Origin: CAIYRG01 sp964494505
GTDB taxonomy: Bacteria; Pseudomonadota; Alphaproteobacteria; Micropepsales; Micropepsaceae
Assembly: GCA_964494505.1 (NCBI GenBank)
Contig: CAZBRO010000029.1
Coordinates: 12,563 to 76,562 of the forward strand
DNA length: 64,000 nt
Direction of reading: 5' to 3'
In this document: one piece after another, positions 16,957-24,591 of the stretch
Layout of the letters: each line of letters starts with the position of its first letter
How positions within the stretch are numbered: the first letter of the stretch is position 1
Position numbers and translations under genes: made by a program
Notes under the pieces: model-generated
What the model was told of the DNA's origin: nothing
Seen by the model: the letters and a program-made list of their open reading frames with translations, nothing else
The model's database searches: none

Positions 16957-17191
16957 TCAGGCTGTGTTGTCTCCCTGTGAAAACCCATGTTGGGGGATCT
17001 GCCACGGCGCCCATTCCGCCGATGTACGCTGCCCTTTCGCACGATTGCAGGGCGTGCATGAAGTCGTCAGGTTCGCAAGCAGATTTGATCCGCCCCGAGA
17101 GAGCGGGGACGATGTGGCCGCACTGCAAGTCGCTGTGCGGGCCGCAGTACGCGCACATGCCTCCTTCGCGCTCGAATAGGAGCTCACGCAA
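16957..17191 (-). pseudogene. HNH endonuclease, frameshifted
   Basis: The first frame gives LLFEREGGMCAYCG and LQCGHIVP, typical of HNH endonucleases (CxxC plus HIV). The next frame continues with PLSRGGSNLLANLTTSCTPC and NRAKGQR, the rest of the same domain. The two frames join at about 17104..17108, where a run of four C appears to contain one extra base. Length is close to a stand-alone small HNH nuclease (about 80 residues). Not functional as written unless this is a sequencing error. Beyond it no further gene was recognised until the ParB remnant. Confidence 0.65.
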
Positions 17192-17610
17192 ATGCCCCAG
17201 TCCGACCGAGGCAGTTGTCGGCCGTTTCCGTCAGGAGCAGAATTCACGTGCGGTATAGCGTCTGGCAGTGGACGAGCAATTACGCTGAAAAGTCGATAAG
17301 ACGGTTTGCTTGTATCTCCGCCTCATCGCGCGACAGCCGCTCGTTAAACGCGTGCTCTCAAACCCGTATGAAATCGTCAATTTCCTCGGGTGTGATTTTC
17401 ATACGCGCTTGAGATGATAAAGGTCTCCACTAAGGCGCGATAGCGGTGGAAATGGCAGAGATGTCTGCCATTTCCACCGCTATCCGGGGCCTGAATCTCA
17501 CGCGACCATAGTCGCGGACCCTGTTCCTTTCGGTCCGCAAGAGGCGTCCCGCGTGCAGTAGCGCGTTCGGATGTCATCGCCCGTTATCCAACCAAATCAG
17601 GAGAAACCAG
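17192..17610. other. Intergenic region with a perfect inverted repeat
   Basis: No supported gene. The only structure seen is the inverted repeat at 17439..17484, about 130 bp upstream of the ParB-like start. Confidence 0.5.
17439..17484. repeat. Perfect 21-bp inverted repeat with 4-nt loop
   Basis: Arms 17439..17459 and 17464..17484 are exact reverse complements, around GATAGCGGTGGAAATGG on the left. The loop is GATG. No T-run follows. It sits upstream of a ParB-like gene, so it could be a partition or operator site. A degenerate cousin occurs at 15714. Confidence 0.85.
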
Positions 17611-18348
17611 ATGAGCAACGCGCTCAGAATGATTCCGCTTTGCCAATTGAAGCGGTGCAAGAACAATGTCCGGAAGACCGACAGGTCTTCCGACATCGAA
17701 CAGCTGGCCGCCAGTATCGAGGCGAACGGCGTACTCGAAAACCTTATCGTCCGTCGCCTCGACAGTAAGGATACTGAGGGCCCTGACCTCTACGAGGTCG
17801 TCGCCGGCGAACGCCGCCGTACGGCATTGAAGCTGCTAGCGAGACGCAAGAAGATTCCCGCCGATCACCGCGTTCCCTGCCTCGTTCTCAAAGGGGATGC
17901 TCAGGTGACAGAAGTGTCCCTTGCCGAGAACATCGTCCGGGCTCCGTTGCATCCTGCCGACCAGTTTGAGGCGTTCCTGAATCTCCAAAAAGACGGCCTC
18001 CCCGTTGAGGACATTGCGGCCCGTTTTGGACTTTCGTCCAATGTCGTGCTGCAACGTTTGAAATTGGCCGCTGTCTCGCCGCGGCTGATGGCAGTGTATC
18101 GCTCCGGAGAGATGAGCCTCGAACAGCTCATGTCCTTCACGATCTCCGACGATCATGGCGCGCAAGAAGCGGTTTGGTTCGAACGCCCGTTCTCTGACCT
18201 CTCATCCCAGGATATCCGAAATACACTTACCGCTATCAGGCCGAAGCCATTGCCCCCATTCAAAACAAGGTCGGCGCCTTCCTGGCCGACCGCCGGCTGT
18301 ATCGCTTCTTTGTGCAATCGGAACGCCCGCTGCGCTTTCGGCAGCTGA
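17611..18348 (+). pseudogene. ParB-like partition protein, 3' end replaced by coupling-ATPase DNA
   Basis: The first 200 or so residues read as a ParB/RepB-family protein: LKRCKNNVRKTDRSSDIEQL, VVAGERRRTALKLLA, TEVSLAENIVRAPLHPADQF and a helix-turn-helix (VEDIAARFGLSSNVVLQRLK). Start ATG follows AGGAG. After FSDLSSQDIRNTLTAIR, near 18235, the frame leaves ParB and runs out of frame through a coupling ATPase fragment, so the C-terminal dimerisation part is missing. Full-length relatives on plasmids are longer. A deletion that joined two genes best explains it; the truncated product probably cannot segregate DNA. Confidence 0.75.
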
Positions 18349-18832
18349 TGGACGAAGGCAAGATTCTCGTCGTCAATCTCGCCAAGGGTCAGATCGGCGC
18401 CGACAGTGCCGCGCTTGCGGGCGGCTGATCGTCACCTTGCTATCGCTCGCCGCATTCACGCGTGCGTCGCAGGTGGAGAGCGAGCGGCGGCCATTTCATG
18501 TCTACGCCGATGAATTCCAGTCCTTTACGACGCTCGCCGTCGCCAATATGGCGGCGGAGCTGCGCAAATACGCGATTGGGTTGGTGTTCTCGCACCAATA
18601 CCTACACCAACTGGATCCCCCAGTACGGCACGCGGTACTCGGCAATGCGGGCACGCTTATCTCTTTCCGATTGGGTGCTGAGGATGCGGCCTATGTTTCC
18701 CGCGAGTTTGAACAGCTGTTCTCGGCAGAAGACCTCATTCGTCTGCCGAATTACCGAATCTACCTGCGGCTGATGATCGACGGAGAGCCGTCAAAGCCCT
18801 TCAGCGCGACAACGTTACCGATCGGAGCGTGA
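18235..18832 (+). pseudogene. TraM-recognition/coupling-ATPase fragment with a one-base frameshift
   Basis: From 18235 one frame reads AIAPIQNKVGAFLADRRLYR, LRFRQLMDEGKILVVNLAKG and IGADSAALAGG, then stops at a TGA near 18426. A second frame continues with LIVTLLSLAAFTRASQ, FHVYADEFQSFTTLAVANM, the LRKYAIGLVFSHQYLHQL segment and RLPNYRIYLRLMIDG. Together they make the C-terminal half of a conjugation-type ATPase. Loss of one base at about 18424 explains the shift (GGCGG then TGATC instead of CTGATC). The N-terminal half is gone because the 5' part belongs to ParB. It differs from the fragment at 10148, so two different ATPases decayed here. Confidence 0.72.
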
Positions 18833-18857
18833 TTTTTGAGAGCCTCCCAAACGAAAA

Positions 18858-18889
18858 GGAGACCCGGACAAGGGGGTTGCCGGGTCTCC
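18858..18889. terminator. Hairpin after the coupling-ATPase remnant
   Basis: GGAGACCCGG and CCGGGTCTCC form a 10-bp perfect stem with a 12-nt loop, starting 26 nt after the remnant's stop. There is no T-run, so it may not terminate. Confidence 0.35.
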
Positions 18890-19571
18890 GAACGGGAGCG
18901 GCGTCCCGGGGGCCGGCTGGATTCCGGAGGGCAACCGCTCAAGAAAATTATACCCGCGTGGAGCTTACGTAGAACTGTCCCTCTTATGACGAAGAACATG
19001 TATTGGCGATTCCCAATAAGATGCCAATCAATGTGCAATGTCGCGCGTATCGGAGGCGCCTTCGTCCGCAACCCCGCTCCGGCCACACGCCTAACGGGGT
19101 TACTTTTGCTAATTCCCGAATGCATCGTGGTACAGTGTCTCGGCTTGCGGATGAGGCGAAGATCGGTGGGAAACGCGCCCAGGCCAGAACTCCATGTCAG
19201 TGGCCCAAAAGATTCATCGCGCACGCACAGGAAGCCATCTTGGACGGGGCGGGTATTCACCCGCAACGGGGCTCACGAACTGCACTATCGCGCGCTATCC
19301 AACCAAACCCGCTTCAGATCGCCTGTCCCAGGAGGACGAAAATCGTATTTTTGCGTTGGCCGAGCGCTGCCTCCGGAGAGCGGACCGGAGGGCCGCAGTA
19401 CCTTGCGTTCGAGCTTCTGTCCGCTGGCTTCCAAGTCTCCGGAAAGGTCCTCTCGGGGGGGTGGATATTGGCTCAGCCTCATCGGTTTGATAAACGTGAC
19501 GAAGAAGCAGAAACGTGACATCCGTGCCTATACCGTGCCTAAGAGGTAAGGAAAGAGCAAAAAACCCTTGA
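18890..19571. other. Region without recognised gene
   Basis: Several overlapping open frames exist on both strands, but none shows a domain, ribosome site or consistent codon pattern. It may be decayed element DNA between the ParB/ATPase remnants and tRNA-Arg. Confidence 0.45.
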
Positions 19572-19648
19572 GACCCCGTAGCTCAGCAGGATAGAGCGGC
19601 AGATTCCTAATCTGTAGGTCGCACGTTCGAATCGTGTCGGGGTCGCCA
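19572..19648 (+). tRNA. tRNA-Arg(CCT)
   Basis: A 77-nt cloverleaf: acceptor GACCCCG/CGGGGTC, D-arm GCTCAGCAGGATAGAGC, anticodon stem GCAGA/TCTGT with loop TTCCTAA giving CCT, T-loop TTCGAAT, encoded CCA at the 3' end. It reads AGG codons. The decayed mobile region lies on its 5' side, and no second copy of its 3' end was seen by eye. Confidence 0.95.
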
Positions 19649-19697
19649 TTATCGCGGCGGGATGCTCGCGCCGGCTGAATGGGATAGCGCGGTACGT

Positions 19698-20300
19698 TCA
19701 ATCGAGATCGATCGGTTTATGGCTGTTGTTCTCGATCTGGTTAAACCCCGACGCCAGTTTGCCCTCGGCATTGCGCGTGGGGTTTGCCAGGATTGTCAGT
19801 CCCGGTTTCACGTCGCCCAGGGATTGCGGCTGGTGGGTGAAGCGGATAGGGATATCGTTGGTCAGCTCGGCTTCGATTTTGCCGGCGCCCTTCTGCAGAT
19901 TCACCGCGACCTTGATGCCGTTGGCGGTAGGCGTCGCGGCCGTCACCACGCCCAGATAGCGCATGCCGGCAGGATTATCGCGAAGCGGCTGCTTGCCCGG
20001 CGCACCGGCGCCATGGGGAAAGGGTTGCGTATCCACCTGAGTAGGTTTGTCCATGACTTCGCTGAAGGCGATGGAATCTCCAACCTTGATAGTCTTCACG
20101 TCCAGCGGCTGGTCCGAGACGATTCGGCCCTGCTCGGCGAGATCGAATGTCACGGTTTGACCGTCCTTGTTCATGACCGTGACGGTGCGGCCTTCCACCT
20201 TCGTGATGGGGCCATAAACATGCACCCGCGCGTTTTGCGCCTGCGTCGCGGCCGTGAACGACAGACACAGTGCGGTGGCGATAAGCAACCTGTTCAACAC
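19698..20300 (-). CDS. Exported protein with beta-rich domain, function unknown
   Basis: This 200-residue protein starts at a GTG at 20300 preceded by GGAGGG and a 7-nt spacer; an upstream TTG at 20330 is less likely. A signal peptide (NRLLIATALCLSFTAATQA) is followed by VHVYGPITKVEGRTVTV and NKDGQTVTFDLAEQGRIV, which look like a small barrel (OB-like or DUF5666-like) module, then a second region (PTANGIKVAVNLQKGAGKIE). No catalytic residue is evident. It stands alone next to tRNA-Arg. I do not recognise the family with confidence. Confidence 0.55.
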   Translation of the reverse strand: MLNRLLIATALCLSFTAATQAQNARVHVYGPITKVEGRTVTVMNKDGQTVTFDLAEQGRIVSDQPLDVKTIKVGDSIAFSEVMDKPTQVDTQPFPHGAGAPGKQPLRDNPAGMRYLGVVTAATPTANGIKVAVNLQKGAGKIEAELTNDIPIRFTHQPQSLGDVKPGLTILANPTRNAEGKLASGFNQIENNSHKPIDLD

Positions 20301-20637
20301 GGGCAATCCCTCCGTTTCAATCGGGCGCAAACCTAAAGAAAGGGCGAATTCGCTTCAAGACGCATGCCGTTGCCGGGCCGATAATCCACAATCCCAAGAA
20401 ACAGGTGCAGCGTGGCACCCTGGTTTATGCCGGATTGTGGAAAAACGTTCCGTACCCAGCTCTTTTCGCCGGCCGCCCGAGTCACGCCTGCGCCTCTGTC
20501 CGCTGGCCGGCAAGCCCTGCGGGCAGACTCATCCCGTCAGCGGCTTTAACACCTGCGGAGGAGAGTGGTCCCTAAGCCATCACCTTCAGGCGATACGGCT
20601 TCGGAACCACTCCGGCCTCCCGGTCAACGCGGCGGGC

Positions 20638-21561
20638 TTACGCCTCTGCGCGTGTGTACTGGTTGAACCATTCAATGGTGCGCGTCCATGCCTGCTGGGC
20701 CGCGACCTTGTTGTAGCGTTCCGGCGTGGCGTCATTGAAGAAGCCATGAACGGAATTCGGATAGATGTGGCCTTCGTAGCGGATGTTGTTCTTCTTCAGC
20801 TCCGCTTCCTGGGCCGGATATCCCCCCGCCAGCATCTTATCGAGCCCACCGTGATGGATGAGGATGGCCGCCTTGATTTTGGGCACGTCCTCCGGCTTGG
20901 GCGGGCCGCCATAAAACGGAGCGGCGGCTCCCAGATCCGCGCCCATCAGAACGGACAAGGTATTGGCCATTCCGCCGCCAAAGCAAAAGCCGGTCGCAGC
21001 GATTTTCCCGGTGCAGTCCGGACGCGCCTTCAGCCAGCGCGCGGCGGCGAGGAAATCCTGGGTCCTCTTGGCGCCGTCGAGCTTACCGAAGAGCTGGCCG
21101 CCCCTGTAATCGTCGCCCGGATAACCGCCGACCGACGAAAGTGCGTCCGGCGCAAATGCCATGAAGTTCTCCAGGGCAAAGCGGCGTGCAACGTCTTCCG
21201 TGTGCGGATTCAGTCCCCGGTTCTCGTGGACGATGATAACGCCCGGCAGTTTCGATGGGGTCTCCTCGCGTGAGCTGGCGCTGTCCGGCCGCACGAGATA
21301 GCCCCGAATGTACCCATTGCCATTTGGCGAGGGCACGGTCTCATAACTCGCCTTGATCCGCTCGTCGGTCTTGGAAACCTGCTGCCCCAGCGCGTAGTTC
21401 GGCATCAACGCATCGATAATCGCGGTGGCTGTGAGACCGGCGACGGCGAAACGCTTCACCCCTTCGCCGAATGCCCGACGGCTGATCTCGCCATGAATAA
21501 ACTGCGAATACAGTTCTACCGCTTCCGCGGGAATTTTCTTACGTTCCGTCCCTTGTTCCAT
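20638..21561 (-). CDS. Dienelactone hydrolase family protein (YghX-like)
   Basis: This 307-residue protein is an alpha/beta-hydrolase. An N-terminal ISRRAFGEGVKRFAVAGLTA segment resembles a twin-arginine leader, so it may be exported. The core shows VIIVHENRGLN, the nucleophile cysteine elbow GFCFGGGMAN, an acid Asp in HHGGLDKML and a histidine in NSVHGFFND, the Cys-Asp-His triad of dienelactone hydrolases. The start at 21561 is preceded by GAGGGAG. The 20301..20637 gap after it shows nothing recognised. The natural substrate is unknown. Family call is strong. Confidence 0.85.
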   Translation of the reverse strand: MEQGTERKKIPAEAVELYSQFIHGEISRRAFGEGVKRFAVAGLTATAIIDALMPNYALGQQVSKTDERIKASYETVPSPNGNGYIRGYLVRPDSASSREETPSKLPGVIIVHENRGLNPHTEDVARRFALENFMAFAPDALSSVGGYPGDDYRGGQLFGKLDGAKRTQDFLAAARWLKARPDCTGKIAATGFCFGGGMANTLSVLMGADLGAAAPFYGGPPKPEDVPKIKAAILIHHGGLDKMLAGGYPAQEAELKKNNIRYEGHIYPNSVHGFFNDATPERYNKVAAQQAWTRTIEWFNQYTRAEA

Positions 21562-21673
21562 AGTTGGCTCCCTCTTGTGCCCGGGCCACCATACCACCGC
21601 TCGCGCGACTTCTGAAGCCTGTAACGGCTTGGGGACTCGATGGCATAAACCCGCGCCCTTCGAACCGGCATCG

Positions 21674-22780
21674 CTAGTTCTTGACGTATTTCGTCACGCC
21701 TCTGAGGTTGGCTTCCGCCGTGAAGATGTTGCCCGCGGCATCGACCGCGATCCCCTCCCCCATGGCGCCTTCGGGGGCATCGGTCTTGTGCGGCGGAATG
21801 AATGTCGTGACCTTGCCGTCCTTCAAATTCCCGATGCGGATGCCCCGAAGCCAGCCCGGATGAACCCGCGGCGCGGATTCCGAATCCGCCACGTAGATAT
21901 TATCGTTCGGATCGATCGCGAGCCCGCTCGCGCGGCTGAACTCGTGGAATTCGCCGATATATTTCCCGTCCTTCGTCAGGATCTGGATGCGGTGATTGTG
22001 GCGGTCGGCGACGATCAGCCGGCCCTTCGAATCGAACTCGATTCCGTGCGGCGTGCGGAATTCGCCCGGCCCGGTGCCGGTCTTCCCGATGATGCGCAGG
22101 AGCTTGCCATTCTTGTCGAACACCGAGATGCGCCCGACAAGATTGGGGTCCTCGACGTCGGTGTGACTCTCGGCGATGTAGACGTCGCCATTGGCGGGAT
22201 CGGTGACCACGTCGGTCGGCTCGGTCAGGGCTTGCGGCGGATTTCCCTTCACACCCGGTTTGCCGATCGTCATCAGCACCTTGCCTTCGGGGCTGAACTT
22301 GAAGACGACGCTGCCCTTTTTGTCGGCGCCTGGATATTTCTTGAGATCGTCGGCGCTCGGCATGCGCGCGTCGGTCACCCAGACGTTTCCGTCCTTGTCG
22401 ACATGGATGCCATGGGGCCAGGCGAACATGCCGCCGCCGAAGCTCCGGATCTCCTTGCCGTTCTCGTCGAAATGGTGGATCGGGTTTGCCTTGGTGTCGA
22501 GACAGCCCGGAACGGTCCCAGGCGAGCACCGGTCGGTCGCCCACACCGTCTTGCCATCCTTGTCGATGGCTACGCCGTTGGAGCCGCCCCAGGCCCGTTT
22601 CTCCGTCGTGAACTGCGCCCAGTCGCGAATGACGCGATAAGGATCGGCGCCGCTGTTGACCGGCGGAACGCCCCTCGTCTCAGCCGTGCCCGACGGCTCG
22701 GCAGCCTGGGCTCCGCCCGCGGCCATCCACACGACAATCGCCGCGGTAAACGAACATCTCGCGAAAGCTGACAGCGACAT
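21674..22780 (-). CDS. Exported NHL-repeat (six-bladed propeller) protein
   Basis: This 368-residue protein has a signal peptide (FTAAIVVWMAAGGAQA) and at least five NHL-like blades: SNGVAIDKDGKTVWATDR, WPHGIHVDKDGNVWVTDAR, FRTPHGIEFDSKGRLIVADR, ASGLAIDPNDNIYVADSES and GEGIAVDAAGNIFTAEA. Start ATG at 22780 follows GGAG; the longer open frame upstream looks spurious. Peptidyl-alpha-hydroxyglycine alpha-amidating lyases and other lactonase-like enzymes share this fold, but no active site is clear. It is probably periplasmic. It is close to the dienelactone hydrolase and to a divergent cupin. Confidence 0.8.
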   Translation of the reverse strand: MSLSAFARCSFTAAIVVWMAAGGAQAAEPSGTAETRGVPPVNSGADPYRVIRDWAQFTTEKRAWGGSNGVAIDKDGKTVWATDRCSPGTVPGCLDTKANPIHHFDENGKEIRSFGGGMFAWPHGIHVDKDGNVWVTDARMPSADDLKKYPGADKKGSVVFKFSPEGKVLMTIGKPGVKGNPPQALTEPTDVVTDPANGDVYIAESHTDVEDPNLVGRISVFDKNGKLLRIIGKTGTGPGEFRTPHGIEFDSKGRLIVADRHNHRIQILTKDGKYIGEFHEFSRASGLAIDPNDNIYVADSESAPRVHPGWLRGIRIGNLKDGKVTTFIPPHKTDAPEGAMGEGIAVDAAGNIFTAEANLRGVTKYVKN

Positions 22781-23058
22781 CGAAAGACGCTCCTTTGGTT
22801 GAGGCTCGCTTTGCCCACTTGTGACGTGAGGGACCGCAGGGCTCACGGACCCCAAAACTACCACATCGACAACGAAGGACCAGTGCAGCGTCACTGTTGG
22901 GCGGGGTTGAAGCAACCGCGGGCGTCTCTTTTTTGGCAGCCCGATTTCATGCGCGATGGACTTTTCGGGCCGATCCGTCAATGCTTGGGCGTGGACACAG
23001 CGCTCTGTCCGCCCTTTCGACAAGGGTTGTAAATGCGCGAAATGGCAGGAGGCCCCTC

Positions 23059-23520
23059 ATGAATTCCAAACGCGCGTGGTTTATCGGCACCGCTCTATCG
23101 AGCCTGTCCGTTCTGATGCAGCCGGCACAAAGCGCACAGGACGCGGCGGCCCAAAAACACAAGCCTGTCGTAATTACCCGGCTCTATACGGGCCCCGACG
23201 GACAGACGCACGCCGAAGAAATCGAGGCCAAGTTCGCTCCGGGCGGCGGCAACGACGTCTACAAGCTGATGGCGAATTCCGGCGCCGAGCTTCATCGTGC
23301 GCCTCCCGGCCGGGTCGCGGACTGGCACACCGCCCCACGCCGCCAATATGTGATGACGATCAGCGGCCACGGTGAGATCGAGTTGATGGGCGGAAAGAAG
23401 ATCGAAGTCGGGCCCGGCAGCATCGAATTGGCCGAGGATCTAACCGGCAAGGGCCACATCACCCGAACCGTCGGCAACGAAGATCGCGTGACCATTCAGA
23501 TCCCGCTTTCCGAACATTAG
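23059..23520 (+). CDS. Exported cupin-domain protein
   Basis: This 153-residue protein has a signal peptide (WFIGTALSSLSVLMQPAQS) and a small cupin barrel: ADWHTAPRRQYVMTISGHGE and the later EVGPGSIELAEDLTGKGH. The histidine in DWHTA and the later GKGH are likely metal ligands. The ATG at 23059 is preceded by AGGAGG. It is divergent from the NHL protein with about 280 bp between them. Function unknown; cupins range from dioxygenases to sugar sensors. Confidence 0.75.
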   Translation: MNSKRAWFIGTALSSLSVLMQPAQSAQDAAAQKHKPVVITRLYTGPDGQTHAEEIEAKFAPGGGNDVYKLMANSGAELHRAPPGRVADWHTAPRRQYVMTISGHGEIELMGGKKIEVGPGSIELAEDLTGKGHITRTVGNEDRVTIQIPLSEH

Positions 23521-23706
23521 GAGTTAAGGGCCGGATCGAGTTTGCGGCTCGATCCGCCCCTCGCCCGGCGCCGGCTCGCATTGGCCTCGGCTTGGGCAGC
23601 AAATGTCGCGAAAAATCGAATTCGCTGCCGCTTTGTTTTTGTCATTCCCTCGCGCCCGAAAAGAGTCTCTTATTCGAGCGTTCTCACGGACGCACCGGAC
23701 GATGCG

Positions 23707-24516
23707 ATGCCCTGCCGAATGCCGCCGGCCGGGCCCCGAGGTGCGGCCGGTTTTCGGCGGCTTGGCCCGACGCGATTGCCGCGCATCATGACCTATAACG
23801 TGCATCGGTGCCTTGGCCTCGACGGCCAGTTGTCGCCGCGCCGGATCGTCAGCGTCATCGCGGCGTGCAAGCCCGACATCGTGGCGCTTCAGGAACTCGA
23901 CGTCGGACGCTTGAGAACGGGTCAGATCGACCAAGCCAGGCTGATCGCCCATGAACTCGGCATGGCCTTCCACTTCCAGCCCGCGATTCACGTGCTGGAG
24001 GAAAAATTCGGCGATGCGATCCTCACCGCCGGCGATTGCAGGCTGATGCGGGCGGGCCTGCTCTCCGTACGCGGCTGGCTGCCTGACATCAGATCGCGCG
24101 GGGCATTGTGGGTGAAAGTGACGCTTGGCGGCCGCGACATCCATGTGATCAATACCCATCTCGGGCTTCTCCCGGCCGAGCGCACCGGGCAGGTGTCCGC
24201 TCTTCTGGGGCCGGATTGGCTCGGTCATCCCGATTGCCGCGATCCAGTGCTGCTGGCCGGCGATTTCAATGCCGTCCCGCAAGGCAAGAGCTGCCGCCGG
24301 CTGGCGAGGCGGCTCGGCGCGAAATGGCAGGGGCTCGGGAGAGGGCCGCTTCCCACCTTCCCGAGCAACTTCCCGGTCGCCAAGCTCGATCATGTTTTTG
24401 CCAGCGGCGTACGCTTCACCGCCATGGAGGTGGTGCATACCCCCCTTGCGCGCGTGGCTTCCGATCATCTGCCGCTGATTGCGGATTTCGAATTCGGCGC
24501 TGTGCACCCGCACTAA
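23707..24516 (+). CDS. Endonuclease/exonuclease/phosphatase-fold protein
   Basis: This protein of about 269 residues has all core motifs of the EEP superfamily: Asn in MTYNVHRCLG, Glu in VALQELD, VINTHLGLLP, GDFNAVPQ and the histidine in VASDHLPLIADF. The reading frame is open from 23542, and the start at 23707 is a best guess; an ATG at 23719 or a later one near the MTYNV segment is possible. The closest look is the EEP proteins found beside membrane or phospholipid genes. The substrate (nucleic acid, phosphoinositide-like or sugar phosphate) cannot be told. Confidence 0.8.
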   Translation: MPCRMPPAGPRGAAGFRRLGPTRLPRIMTYNVHRCLGLDGQLSPRRIVSVIAACKPDIVALQELDVGRLRTGQIDQARLIAHELGMAFHFQPAIHVLEEKFGDAILTAGDCRLMRAGLLSVRGWLPDIRSRGALWVKVTLGGRDIHVINTHLGLLPAERTGQVSALLGPDWLGHPDCRDPVLLAGDFNAVPQGKSCRRLARRLGAKWQGLGRGPLPTFPSNFPVAKLDHVFASGVRFTAMEVVHTPLARVASDHLPLIADFEFGAVHPH

Positions 24517-24591
24517 GGCCAATGGGGGTAATGGGGGCGGGAACTTTCCCTGGCCTTAAGCGTATTGAGGTTCTTCCCTGGGGAGGGGGGC

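Noticed and set aside
18836..19549. 237-codon open frame between the ATPase remnant and tRNA-Arg
   Set aside because: No domain, no signal and several competing frames in the same stretch; treated as non-coding.
19572..19648. Attachment-site duplication of tRNA-Arg
   Set aside because: I could not see a second copy of its 3' end in the window.
21575..22771. 398-codon open frame on the + strand
   Set aside because: It overlaps the NHL-propeller gene in antisense and shows no motif or ribosome site.
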